NCBI GenBank assembly: GCA_900073065.1
Contig: FJOG01000010.1
Span: 703,178-767,177, forward strand
DNA: 64,000 nucleotides
Origin: Phialocephala subalpina
Taxonomy: Eukaryota; Ascomycota; Leotiomycetes; Helotiales; Mollisiaceae
Direction of reading: 5' to 3'
The notes under the pieces are model-generated. The model was given only the letters and a program-made list of their open reading frames with translations. It made no database searches and was not told the DNA's origin. The position numbers were made by a program, and so were the translations under genes. Below are positions 22,240-33,592 of the stretch, piece by piece. Every line of letters starts with the position of its first letter. Within the stretch, counting starts at the first letter, position 1.

Positions 22240-23101
22240 GATTCCCGTTGACGCTGGTAATTGCATGCAACCTTATCGCTACCGCCAGATAAATGAAGAC
22301 CCCAAAGTCGCGTTGGTTTTGGGCAGACACGGTATTCTGGTTCGAGGCGCGGCAGTGTCGCGAAAAAGCTTCAGCCTCACGACAAAGATAGGTCAGGCTG
22401 AACAGCATCAGGGTACCGATTCGCATCCTTCCGAATACGCGCATACGATAGATTCATCAAATATCCCGGATTGTTATATTGAGATTGCCTCATGTGGGAC
22501 CTTGATGCAAAGCCTGCTCTTGAGTTGGCGATCAAAAAAGCTTAGCATGCTCGAATAGGGGGTTTGCACGTTCAAAAGCAACTCCCCCTTGGCTGAGCTG
22601 TGAAACCCTCCACGAGACGACACGCTCACGCTCTCCGGTGTCCGACACATCCGATTGTCCCGTGAATGCAGAGTTATTTTAAGCTGCTTGTTTGCCGTGT
22701 TACCCCTCCATATGTTTGCAAACTGCTCAAAGGGGAGTTTGACGCTGATGATGGTAAAGGGCCAAAAGGGGGAAATGTCATCGTGGCCGCGTGTAGGGTT
22801 ATTTCGCTTTGAAGAATTGAATCCACACGCCCACTTCTTGGAACCTGGAAGCTCAGCCTCTCTGTCTTGGGTGTGGAGAGCAAGCCATGGCCTTACCCTC
22901 ATGCTAATGGCTTGGTGTTGCCGTAACTGCCATAGACTGCCAGCGGGATATACACGTAGCCTGGCGCCTTCTCTCTTCTCAAATTCACTTCTCGTCATTC
23001 GTTCTCGGTCCCATTCTCTCACCTCAAGTCTTTCTTTCTTGACTCAAATTTCCAACTGAGATGTTGTGACGGTTCTTTGCAGACATCGGAAAGTAAACAT
23101 C
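22240..23101. other. Divergent intergenic region between CHL1 and CHS4
   Basis: About 860 bp with the two promoters. The longest frame (minus, 22474-23022) starts without an ATG and has no recognisable domain. Confidence 0.5.
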
Positions 23102-26100
23102 ATGGCGTACCCGAACCAACAGCAAAGCCGAAACATGTACCAATATGCGAGGGAAGCCCCCCAGCACCACCAATACTCTCACGCGCAGCAGCAGTATCCA
23201 AGTACGTCAAACCATCCCATATTTAGCAGAGGCACTCCTTGTGAATAAAACCACGAGCTCCCCAGTCCCAGCCCGACATTCAGGTACTGTCAGCAGCTGC
23301 TCCTCCTAGCGTGCTGACTGCTTATCCTATTATTCATGCGCTGTCGCACTCGCACGTCGAATACTTCACAAAGACTTGTCGACGAAGCTGCAACCCTTGG
23401 CTAATTACAATCAACGTCGCAGATCATCCGCCCCCAGCAGGACAATACGATTATTCTCGCAAGCCGGTCAACATGAGCGACCAGAACCCCCAGAATTATA
23501 AGTATCTGAACCCTCAGCTGGGCGCCACATTCGTCCCTTCTGGTTACGATGATTTCTACATGCCAGAAGTTGTGTCCCCCACACCACAGAGGTCAGTACA
23601 GATCTGCTGTGCCCGCGGAGCTCGCCTCCAGTCCTGCAGGAGAGGACAGAGGTGTTTGGCAGAATTCAGGCTGACGGGAACCTTAGAATAATGCCAGAAG
23701 TGCCATCGAACATGCAAGAGGGGCTTGCCCATCTCGAACTCGAAGCACGAAACCCGCCGAGTCACAGGATGAGCAACTCATCCACCGTCTCCTCAATGCA
23801 ATCACCATATCTCGATGCTCACCGGAGCTCTACACAAGGTGCACCGCGATCGGGCGGGGGTTATCAACACACGAATGCGTCTGCGTACCAAGATATGGGG
23901 CGGGGAAGCCAGTATGGAGGAGCACCACTAGAATCACCAAAGTTCAGCCCATTCCCCAAATTAAGGGATCCTGGACCAAATGTTCCGCCATCTGATGAGG
24001 AGAAGGAGGAGGTGCTAGACAGAGCCAGACCTTTGGTGCTGAAGTCTACTGATCCAGAGATGCAGTTGGCATGGGCACAGGATGCACTGTCTTGGGTTGA
24101 GATTGCCAGTCAAGCTGCGGCTCGGTCACAACCCGAGGGGCAGCCAGGCAGATCTATTACACCGAAAGTCGAGCATCAGCTTAGGGAGGATGCACTCAAC
24201 ATTGTCAGATTCTTGGCAGAGCAACATCATCCAAAGGCAGAGTTCATGAAGGGACAATGGCTCGAATTCGGGAAGTTCGGATACCGTGTGGACAAAAAGG
24301 AGGCATTCTTGGGGTACAAGAGAGCGGCAGAGAAGGGATATGCCCGGGCTGAATACCGGATCGGGATGCAGTACGAGAATTCGAACAATTCCGCAAAGGC
24401 TGTTGAGCATTATCGAAAGGGTGTCGCGATGAGGGACTCGGCCTCGAATTACAGACTGGGCATGATGACTCTGCTTGGACAACACGGAATGCCCCAGGAT
24501 TACCAGCGAGGTGTGGATCTCATTCGATTTGCAGCAGAGACTGCCGACGAGAATGCTCCTCAAGGAGCCTATGTTTATGGAATGCTTCTTGCTCGAGAAC
24601 TACCGAATATCACCGTGCCGGACCAATACCTCGGATTCGATCTCAATGAGGCCAAGATGTTCATCGAAAAGGCAGCCTATCTTGGATTTGCTAAGGCACA
24701 GCTGAAGATGGGTCAGGCCTATGAATTGTGCCAGCTTGGTTGTGAATTCGAGCCTGCGCTTTCGCTTCATTACAATGCTCTCGCAGCTCGACAGGGAGAG
24801 CCAGAAGCTGAGATGGCTATCAGCAAGTGGTTCTTGTGTGGTTACGAAGGAGTTTTCGAGAAGAGTGAGGAGTTAGCTTTCACCTACGCTAAAAAAGCCG
24901 CAGCAGCCAAACTCCCAACCGCCGAATTCGCCATGGGCTACTTCTACGAAATCGGCATGTACGTACCTGTGGACCTTCACGAATCAGAGAGCTGGTATAA
25001 GAAGGCAGGAGACCACGGGAACAAGGACGCTTTGGGAAGAATCGAAAGCATCAAGAAGAACAACACCCTATCGAAGAAGGACCATGAACAGGTTGCAATT
25101 TCTAGGATCAAGTCCCAGTACGGCTCTCAGCGTGGAGGAAGACCGGACAGATTCAAGCAAAAGCCAGCTCCCATGGGTGCGATGGTTGAAGAATCCATGG
25201 ATATGCCAGATCCTCGGGCCTCGTATGGTGGTCCTGCGGTTGCTCCTTTACGGCCTAACAAGAATCTCCTACCTCAGCCTCCTGCTGGAGCTGGAAGACC
25301 AACCTCTACAGCTCCATATCCATCTTCACCATACCCTCTCGAAGACGGACCTCCTTCAGCTCCTGCAGCATACCAAACATACGGCAACCAAGGTCTGAGA
25401 CCTGGCTCGGGACCAAACTCTCGACCTGGATCCAGCTCTGGACCTCAAGCAGATAGACCTTCCTCGGCATTTGGCATCAGACCTCCATCTCACGCAAACA
25501 CCGGAGAGTTCGGCCAACCCTCATTTAGGCCACAGGAAATGCGACCATCTACTAGTATGGGAAATATGCAAGTTCCACAAGGTGGACGCGGCCACAATCC
25601 AGCGGGCAGAGATCGTGTGGTGTCAGCAGGACCAAGCGTGTCTGCAGGCTGGGAGCCACAGATGCCAAATAACTATCGTCAAACCGGTCAAGCACCTACA
25701 CTTCCACCCGTCGATTTTGGCCGGCCGACGAATTTCGACCCCATGGGAGGACCAAGCAAGCTTCAGAAGGCTCCACCAAACATGATGAAGGCGCAACCTG
25801 CCCAACCGTATCCCGACGAGCCTTATGGCAGACCACCATCAGGTGCTAATACAGCAGTCCCACCGAGACGCGATCCAGCTGCAAATCAATATGTGAGACC
25901 TGAACGAGGCAGCTCTATGCAACCAATGATGAGTCCTCCCATCATGAGCCCGCCTGGTCACAATGATGGTCGACAAGGACCTTCTCTCCCCCGTCTACAA
26001 GGAAGACAAGATTCAGGTCCGCCGCCACAGAGCCAAAGTCGACAGTCTCAGCGTCCGCCGCAGCACACTATGTCCTCTCAGGGCCCAGACTCGAAACCTT

Positions 26101-26272
26101 CGTCTGTCGCTCCATCTGTCGCTTCAACTGGGTCTGGACCACCAAAGAAGCAGGGTCCTTCGACCTTCGAGGAGATGGGTATCCCACCAAGCAAGCAAGA
26201 GGGCGATTGTGTAAGTCGTATCTCTCCTGTTTTATACTACAAAGCTAACATAATGACCAGGTAATGATGTAA
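23102..26272 (+). CDS. CHS4: Chitin synthase activator with Sel1 repeats and CaaX box
   Basis: Exons 23102-23201, 23423-23595, 23640-26210 and a 12-nt terminal exon 26261-26272 give 951 residues. A Gln/Pro-rich N-terminus is followed by about seven Sel1-like repeats, for example KAEFMKGQWLEFG...GYKRAAEKGYARAEYRIG and AEFAMGYFYEIG...SWYKKAG. A long Pro/Ser/Gln-rich, probably disordered tail follows. The last splice makes the C-terminus GDCVMM, a CaaX prenylation box as known for yeast Skt5. The family brings class IV chitin synthase (Chs3) to the plasma membrane and activates it, so this protein should act in cell-wall chitin deposition. If the last intron is retained the protein ends in a longer tail without a CaaX box. 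Confidence 0.92.
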
Positions 26273-26849
26273 ATGGACACATAGACGATGAAATATGGGA
26301 ATGGCAAGGGGGTGAAATACCTGAACATGCACGTGATGATAATGAACCAGCGAGCATTTGTTGGCGTTGGATGAAGATTCTGAATGGAAGGTTGGCATGA
26401 GACAAAATTCACATACACTTCTGAGTAGAAATGATACCCGTAATGTGTTTCTCTTTTCAATTTTCGCTGCGTCGAATTTCTTGCAGCTGTGAAATTTTGG
26501 GGTCACGTGAGAGCGCGATCGAGTCTAAAAATGTGGGGAATCGAGTTGACGTCTCTTTGCATTTCACCTCCAATTTTATTGTTCATCCCAACTTCACTCT
26601 TCGAGTTCCTCGCCTTCTTCTAAACTCCAAATCATTTCACCTGAACATATCAGATGGCAGCGTTCAATTGACCTTCATCTAAGTTTCACACCTCACCTTA
26701 TCCACAATCTTCATTACGCACAACCTCGACGCGATCCCATCTCGTCCAGTAACACCAACAATCTCCCGCCATTCACACCTCACATCCCACCAGCCTTTCA
26801 TCTCCCATATCAGCGAGAATCAACTCCAAATCCACCACCAAACCCAGCG
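26273..26849. other. Intergenic, CHS4 terminator and HOP2 promoter
   Basis: About 580 bp between two plus-strand genes. No gene or RNA recognised. Confidence 0.5.
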
Positions 26850-28285
26850 ATGGCACCCCGCAAACCCAAAGACGACGACGCCGCCTCAACCGCCTCCTCA
26901 ATCGACCACCCCACCGTCCTGAAACCCAACACCACTAAAGCTAAAGTCGAGAAATCTAAGTCTGCTAAGCCGAAAGCTGTCAGAAAGTCTACTGTTAAGA
27001 AGGAGAAGAAAGTCGATGATGGAGAGGTTGGTGATACGGATGGTGGTGATGGGGAGTTTGGTGAGAGGGAGGTGAAGGAGGTTAAGAAGAGAGTGGTTAA
27101 GCCTAAGGTGAAGAAAGAGGCTGGAGATGGCGAGGACGTGAAGGCTGGGAAGGGTGCGGGAGGAAGGCCGGATGGGAAGGGAGAGAAGGTGAAGCCTGTT
27201 ACTGGGGACGAGGCTGTGAGTCTTATTTTGGGGTATTTGAAGGCGCAGAATAGGCCGTATAGTGCAACGGAGGTTAGCGCGAATTTGCATAACAAGGTGA
27301 GCTTTTCCTTTCCGTGTCAGTTCAGCTTAACCCTCTGCCTCTTGCTGCTGCTTGGCAATCTGGCACAGAGATAGAAGTGGAGGGAGAGTCTGGCGTTGAT
27401 GGAAAATGTTACTAGGTCACCAAGACAGTCGCGGATAAGCTGCTGAAGGAGATGGAACAAAACCGTCAGATCATGGGAAAGGCTACAAAGAAAGATGGTG
27501 GTGGGCAATGGGTCTTTTGGCCAATCCAGGTTCGTCCTCCTTTTTCTCCCATCTCTTCCCCATAACCCCGACTCCAGACTAACCCCTCACTTGCCAGGAC
27601 CCTTCCGACGCCGCCTCTCCAGAAGAGCTCGCCACAATGGACACCCTCATCACCACCCTCAAAGAATCCATGCCCACCCTCCGCACCACCTTCAAAACCA
27701 TCACCACCAACCTCACCACCCTCCAAAAAGCCCCCACAACCTCCGAACTCTCTTCCATAATCTCCTCACTCCAGACCTCCAATGCAGCGAAGAAAGAGAA
27801 ACTGGAAGGATTCAAGAGTGGAGCTGTGAAAATAGTTACGAAGCAGGAGTTGGAGAAGGTGGAGAAAGAATATAAATATTGGGCAAAGAAGAGAGTGGAT
27901 AGGAAGAAGGCTTTTCAGGGGGTTGAGGATTTGTTGTTGCAGGGGGAGATGACGAGGGAGGATGTTTGGGAGACAAAAAGCCCCCACAACCTCCGAACTC
28001 TCTTCCATAATCTCCTCACTCCAGACCTCCAATGCAGCGAAGAAAGAGAAACTGGAAGGATTCAAGAGTGGAGCTGTGAAAATAGTTACGAAGCAGGAGT
28101 TGGAGAAGGTGGAGAAAGAATATAAATATTGGGCAAAGAAGAGAGTGGATAGGAAGAAGGCTTTTCAGGGGGTTGAGGATTTGTTGTTGCAGGGGGAGAT
28201 GACGAGGGAGGATGTTTGGGAGAAGGATAAAGCTACAATACAAGATTCTAACATCGGTCTGGTAGTCCAGAGAGTTTATGCATAA
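26850..28285 (+). CDS. HOP2: Homologous-pairing protein 2, frame broken by a tandem duplication
   Basis: Exons 26850-27296, 27416-27529 and a third from 27598. A Lys-rich N-terminal extension (about 115 residues) precedes the winged-helix domain (VSLILGYLKAQNRPYSATEV, then KTVADKLLKEMEQ and GQWVFWP). The leucine-zipper coiled coil follows (MDTLITTLKESMPTLRTTF onward). The family pairs with Mnd1 and stimulates Dmc1/Rad51 strand exchange in meiosis. An exact 250-bp duplication (27724-27973 and 27974-28223) shifts the frame, so direct reading stops at 28125 (362 residues, last 40 or so novel). Splicing from GT at 27859 to AG at 28108 removes exactly 250 bp. It restores the frame to the stop at 28285 (332 residues). 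Confidence 0.85.
27724..28223 (+). repeat. Exact 250-bp tandem duplication inside HOP2
   Basis: Copy 1 is 27724-27973 and copy 2 is 27974-28223. By eye they are identical base for base. The unit is not a multiple of three. It contains one AGGT (27857-27860 and 28107-28110). It could be a young duplication, an allele joined in assembly, or a sequencing artefact. Confidence 0.95.
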
Positions 28286-28470
28286 TGAAATTGTGAATTT
28301 TGACCACAATGTGGGCTTTTCAATGTTCTTGCCTGACGCATAGTGAAGTTGTCCGTTTATTCGTTTCCCTGGAGTTTGTTTTACCACGTGAAGGGCGTTG
28401 GTCAATTCCATCGTAGGGATGTGATATCCTGGTGCATGCTGCCACCTCAGCACGACACCGGCGTCTCTTG

Positions 28471-29520
28471 ATGGAGACTCAACGCAGACGAACACTGGTA
28501 CACGTCAATCTTACACACGAGAAACATCGAAGACATATTTTGATGGCACCATTGCCCAAGCGAATTCAAGATGGTCAAATTGCATCAACGAGTCCTCGAC
28601 CCACACCAGTCGTGAGCGAAGACTTAGCGATAGCTCTTGGGTCTAAGGGCTCCAGTGCCTCGAGTGTAGCTATTCAGTCTGCGTCAGTTCGAAACCAGAA
28701 TGCAGAGATTGTTATCTCAATCCAGTTGAGAAACGAAATGTCAGATGGAAATGAAGAACTGAAGACTCAAGGATGGTTAGAGTGGCTGAGGTCAGCGCCG
28801 TCTGAAGCTGAAGCAGTTGAAATCTCAGTGAAGGAGCACAGCCAATTCAAAGACTTCGTTCGCCAATCTCACGAAAGTCATCAAGAAGTCAACAGTCTAG
28901 CCAACGCTAGATCCGACGTTGATGCGCAGCAGACCAAACATCCGGAGAGTACGCACAAGTCTGAGGTCGAGGTTAATTCGAATGAGATTCCCTGCAAGCT
29001 TAGTGACTTGCTTGAGACGCCTTTTGAATTTGAAACCTCCGACTTCGACCTAGCTTCAGGGATTGGAGATATAGGTTCAATTCTCGGTATGACTCCTCTC
29101 GGATTCCCTCCGAGCCAGAGTCCAAACGATATGGCCCACCTCAACCTTTACCGTCTAGAATCTACAAAAGCCTCCACCTGTACCAGGAACTCCTAGATGA
29201 TTTCAACACCAGACGCAATAGAATCAACAAATGGTTGAAAAATGCTGCATTCACCTCTCGCATGGAATCCTTGTCTCTATTCTCGATCCTCGAAGACCAA
29301 CTCGCCGGGGAGGATCATCACTTGCCATCGAATTAGGCTCAGCTTGTAATTTCTTACTAGGAATTAGATCAAGCAGCTTCACCAAATGATTATGGGCAGC
29401 AGATGGCACTTGCCAACTCGAAATCTTTGAGATCGGAATTACACAACATGACGAGATCGAAATATCAGTTGCAAAGTATAGGCAACTGCAGATTTTATCA
29501 CGTACTCGTTTGAGGGATTG
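28471..29520 (+). pseudogene. Orphan coding region with frame change and stops
   Basis: From the ATG at 28471 one frame is open to 29196 with mixed polar composition (for example NEIPCKLSDLLETPFEFE). From about 29040 a second frame is open and looks at least as coding (RYGPPQPLPSRIYKSLHLYQ, then LLDDFNTRRNRINKWLKNAA), ending in TAG near 29336. After another TAG that same frame continues as ELDQAASPNDYGQQMALANS up to about 29515. No clear splice pair explains the frame change. I read it as a decayed or mis-sequenced fungal orphan gene. Function unknown. Confidence 0.4.
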
Positions 29521-30830
29521 TTTTGGAGAGGGATTCCTTGATATTGGAAATCAGAAAACACTACCTAGACCGCTCCCTCCTTCTCCGCCACACTCGCACC
29601 GATATTCCAGTCCGCCTTCGTGTGAAATCCGTGGATATGGAATGCCACCATAACTCCAATGTATATTCCTCGATGGACATGAATAGCTTTGGCATTAACT
29701 GGCGGTCTTGACTTGTTTGGGTGCTCACCGTAAACGTGTAGCATTATTGAGGAAAATTTACTTTTTGCCTTAAATGTTATGATCGTGAATATATACATGT
29801 CTCAAAAGTGTTTTGCTTCCTTGAATGTTCATTTTGATATTCCTCAGCTACAAAACTTCTTCCCGTGCTGAGCTCCCTGGTATCCGACGGGGCACTTTTC
29901 GATTTCAAAAGTCAACAACTTAAACCGGACATGTCCAAAGTCAATGGCGTGAGTACACGCCATTGATCCCTACCTATCAGCATTCAGCTTCGTTCTCCTA
30001 GCTAGGGAGTCCAGAACAACATGGACGCGAAAGAGAGTGGGATCAAAACCAGACATTCTCGTTTCGAAAAGCAGCAAATTAATGTCAGACATCTAACCAT
30101 CTACATTCGACCTCGAACTCGCAGCGAGAATGCTAGCTTAGACTTTAAGATTTATTGGGCTAAGTCATGGGTGGCCTCATGCCGAGACATCCTGATCAAC
30201 TTCAGCTCCGTTCAAGGCTGAATGGCATTGGCGGGGTAATTTTGCCATGAACTCGCAGGAACCATACTCTTGAAGATATCGTCCTAGATATGCGTTTTTT
30301 TGCCAGTACCGAGGACACTAATAAGTTATTTGCCGATGTTCTTGAGGGCGGTCAGTAGAACTCTTCGACTCCTACTACTAGGGAGCTAGTTGAGTTCAAA
30401 TGAATCTAGCCTCAGAAATTTGGAAGTCGTTGTCCCACTGACCGTTGGCACTTCCAGGGTTCTCAAATGCCCCAGCCCTACCCGGGCTTTCTCAAGTTGT
30501 GCTGAGCATGTCGGCTCCTGAAAGTCTTGACCAAAAAGAAATAGGGCCTTGAAAGCACAGGCAGGCAGGGACATTGAAAGCGCTGCTGATCATCAAGTCT
30601 CCTTCCTCACAACCCAGCCAGACGCCAGTCATGCAACGAAAATTATTGAAGTTCGCATCAACTAGAAATAGTGTAGTACTAGTTGAAGCGGGACACGAGA
30701 GTGTCTGAAAGAAAAAAAATTGGGGGTTGAACGCTTGAGGAACTGCGGGTTCGTTCGTCCTCGACCTTCAAACATCGATGCTTCGTAACGTCAACATCCA
30801 ATATGAAAAGATAGATAAGCTCCAAAATAC
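29521..30830. other. Gene-free stretch with a perfect inverted repeat
   Basis: No gene recognised. It contains a perfect 11-bp palindrome at 29941-29966 and otherwise short frames without motifs. Confidence 0.45.
29941..29966. repeat. Perfect inverted repeat, 11-bp arms, 4-nt loop
   Basis: TCAATGGCGTG, then AGTA, then CACGCCATTGA. The arms are exact complements. It could be a dimeric factor site or a small hairpin. Confidence 0.7.
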
Positions 30831-30831
30831 C

Positions 30832-30985
30832 TGTTGGAATAGATATCACGTGTTTAGGCTATAAGCCTAGCGTAAACCTACTCTCCATTAAAGAGCAGGC
30901 CTCGAGCTCTTAGACTCGATAAGACAAGAATAATAAACCGTTGATTTTACTTTACGACCTACCCTCCATCATAGACGCGTACGCT
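30832..30985 (+). mobile_element. Possible solo LTR fragment, copia-like
   Basis: Starts TGTTGGAATAGATATCACGTG-like and includes GGCTATAAGCC and a late AATAATAAACC segment. This resembles the termini and poly(A) region of fungal copia LTRs. The right border and a target duplication were not found, so this is a low-confidence call. Confidence 0.35.
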
Positions 30986-31891
30986 CTCCTAAGTAATACG
31001 TATCTCCGATTGTAACGATAATACCGAATTCCGCCCACCCGAAGGCCGTTCCATCTGTAAAGAAAAATTGGAAAATGAAAGGCAAAGAGTGAGAAGAATG
31101 ACCTGGAAACATCATCCTAAACACATGCAATATCTTACTCGTATCGCCTACTGCTAGTCCTTCAATCCTTGCCAGGGCAGCAGATTGTTGCATTTAATGC
31201 CAAGCAAACTTGCTCCAGGACCATTTCAACGCCTTGGTCGCGGAGGCTATGTGGAAGCGCAGCATTTCTTGGGCTTTTCCCATGGATACTGCATGCATTC
31301 CATCCGCCGAGGGAGTATTGTCAAAGGATTTGGCGATAGTTCGTCGATTGATGTGTTTCGAGAACCTTGCCTTTAAATCCACAAGCGGCATTAGAGGTAG
31401 AATGCAACTAGGAAATGCCACAGGCATGGCTCTCATGATAGATCCAAGGTTGATAGCACAGAGCTCAACTGGAATCCGGGTAGACTTCTGATCGCTAGAC
31501 CGTGCCTGTCAAACTCGAAGTCGGTGGCCCAAACATTCTCACATTGGCGTGACGAATAGATTGAATTAGAGGCATGCCATGTGGAGACCCAGGAGCCAAC
31601 TGTAGCCTCTGCTGTAGAAGAAAGGGCGGCATTTGATCGGGGAAGAATACGCCTTTGCCTAGGTTCAGGCATGGTCTGGTTCGCGGTTCCTAGTCCTTCG
31701 TGTAAGAGCTCTTGCAGCCGCTTGAACGTCCTTCGTGGCTGTGGACAATAGTGTTAGCCAAGGAAGGAAAGGTGTGATCGCTCGACGTGCTGAAGTGATG
31801 ATCGCACTCTTGCTTTCCGCGGACAATCTGCTGAAGGGACGTGTGGTCGCGACACTTGAGAGTAGATCCATTGCTGAGTTCTTTGTCGGGG
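30986..31891. other. Unassigned region next to retroelement remnants
   Basis: Overlapping frames on both strands between 31185 and 31491, none with a recognised domain. Possibly decayed coding sequence. Confidence 0.35.
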
Positions 31892-31896
31892 ATTGG

Positions 31897-32064
31897 TGTC
31901 AGTTGCTGATCACGTGTAGTGGGTCAAACTCTTATTCCATATGTAGTATAGCTCAGGGGTAATCTCACAGACCCTTATATCCTCGTTCTCCCTTAGCTGG
32001 CTCTCTAGACTTAACAATACGATCTTTTACCCACAGTATGATGCCCAGACCTCATAGCATCTCA
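31897..32064 (+). repeat. Left LTR
   Basis: 168 bp, TG...CA ends, matched closely by the reverse complement of 33417-33587. It contains a CTTATATCC TATA-like stretch in the middle. Differences from the other copy are few (single changes and a small indel near 31995). Confidence 0.8.
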
Positions 32065-32375
32065 TAGTTATGAGCCCGGAATTCCCTAAGGCCTGGATCA
32101 CCGGAAAAACCGTCACATCTAGCCTACCCTGTGAAAACTCGAAAACACCGAAACCAGTCTCCTTCGACCACCTCCACCGAAACAGTCAACGATTGCCTGA
32201 TCAGTAGCGTCTGCGACTACGAGGAGTTGTTCGTCGTATACCCACACCTCATTGGAAAATCTGCGAGCTCGCTGTCGCGACCAGACAGAGCAGAATAGCA
32301 GAAGTGAAACCCGTTCCGATGATCTTGACCGGAGGGGCAACGTACGTTAAATAGAAAGAAGTTACGAAGACGAGA

Positions 32376-33413
32376 GTGAATAAAAAAGATTTATGGAGGT
32401 ATATCGACCCGGACACACCTCTAGACCAACTTCCAAAGCTAATTGAACCTCTAATGCCAGTGCCGTCAGATATTAAGGCAGACATCATAATTACGCCGTC
32501 ATTTACACCTACGGAAGACAGTCGAGAAACGCCAGGGGGCGCGAAGATAGTCTCTTTAACTAGGAAGGCTAAGTTCTCGGACTTAGACGCAGATGAAAAA
32601 GAGGAGTTAAAATTACTCAAGGAAACTTAAGACTTATTAGCTCAAGACCTACCACCGGCAGAGCAAGGCCTACAGAGGGTTAGGAGCAATTATCCAGGCT
32701 TCCATCGACCAGAAATACCTGCTCTATACGTTCAATTGCGAGACGCCTTAGCATATAATGCACAACTTGAAGCTGGAGATTGCCCGTCAGATCGATCGCG
32801 GAAACAAGAGATCTTGGACAAATGGAAGAAGCTTAAGACTATAGCAAAAGCGTCGACAGATATCGCGTCGTGGCTAAGAGACTGGCACTCTACCTACGAC
32901 AAGGGTGTCGCACTGAAAATCCCCGACATAATCGATAATTCGAGACCGCACTATGATTTCCTCCAAGCAGTCTACTTGATCGCGCCTACTTTTGCGGATA
33001 TGATGGGAAAAGAGCTGCTAATGGACTCAATACTATGGACATTCAAAGAGCTTTGCGTCTCTACCAACAATGGCGTAGGAACACCTCAGACAGACCGAGA
33101 GTTCGAGGGGTGCAGTATGCCTACCCGACTACGACCACCGACAATGGAGAGCAACAACAAGATCACCACCCACGAACTTGGCTGTATCTGTGAAGTATGC
33201 AGACTCGCTGGAGCTCACGAAATCGTCTCTCGTAGACCAGCAGAACGAGGACGTCACCTCTACTACCGGATCACCGGTAATTGGATTTATATGGAGGAGG
33301 GCGACAGAAACAAGTCCAAGATCTTCCACCTGCACTGCGATGTCTGCCAGATGAATTACGTCTTCCCGCTCTCAGATCTCAAACGAGCAACCATCATCAC
33401 CTGCGTCAAATAA
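32376..33413 (+). pseudogene. Copia-type gag remnant
   Basis: One frame reads WRYIDPDTPLDQLPKLIEP, then after a single TAA (32628-32630) continues through YPGFHRPEIPALYVQLRDAL, CPSDRSRKQEILDKWKKLK, ASWLRDWHSTYDKG and RPHYDFLQAVYLIAPTFADM to a stop at 33411. This matches the capsid-like gag of fungal copia elements. No ATG opens the frame here. The premature TAA could come from a C-to-T change of CAA, as repeat-induced point mutation makes. The last part (CEVCRL...HCDVCQMNYVFP) has paired cysteines. Confidence 0.7.
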
Positions 33414-33416
33414 CTA

Positions 33417-33587
33417 TGAGATGCTACGAGGTCTGGGCATTATACTGTGGGTAAAAGATCGTATTGTTAAGTCTAGAGAGCCAGCTAAAGGAGGAGAACG
33501 AGGATATAAGGGTCTGTGAGATTACCCCCGAGCTATACTACATATGGAATGAGAGTTTGACCCACTACACGTGATCAGCAACTGACA
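33417..33587 (-). repeat. Right LTR, inverted
   Basis: Reverse complement of the left LTR, with identity running seven bases past the LTR end (33411-33416 and on). The gag stop codon TAA is itself the start of this homology (TAACTATGAG). Confidence 0.8.
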
Positions 33588-33592
33588 ATTGG

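Larger units (their letters stand above)
31892..33592 (+). mobile_element. Copia-type gag-only element with inverted LTRs
   Basis: The element spans 31897-33587 (1691 bp) and is flanked by a 5-bp target duplication ATTGG (31892-31896 and 33588-33592). The left LTR is 31897-32064, begins TGTCAG and ends TCTCA. A primer-binding site follows (GTTATGAGCCC, 32067-32077), complementary to the anticodon arm of initiator tRNA-Met, the half-tRNA priming type of Drosophila copia. A gag-like frame follows at 32376-33413. The right LTR copy (33417-33587) is inverted, so both outer ends are the same LTR end. Pol is absent, so the element is non-autonomous and structurally rearranged. Confidence 0.8.

Noticed and set aside
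22474..23022. 182-codon minus frame between CHL1 and CHS4
   Set aside because: No ATG opens it, no domain is visible, and it lies in the divergent promoter space.
26810..27295. 161-codon minus-strand frame opposite HOP2
   Set aside because: It is the antisense shadow of the Lys-rich HOP2 N-terminus, and its Ser/Pro/Thr composition follows from that.
31897..33587. Reading the inverted repeats as terminal repeats of a cut-and-paste DNA transposon
   Set aside because: The repeats have TG...CA ends, a tRNA-type primer-binding site follows the left one, the target duplication is 5 bp, and the inner frame is copia-like gag. No transposase is present.
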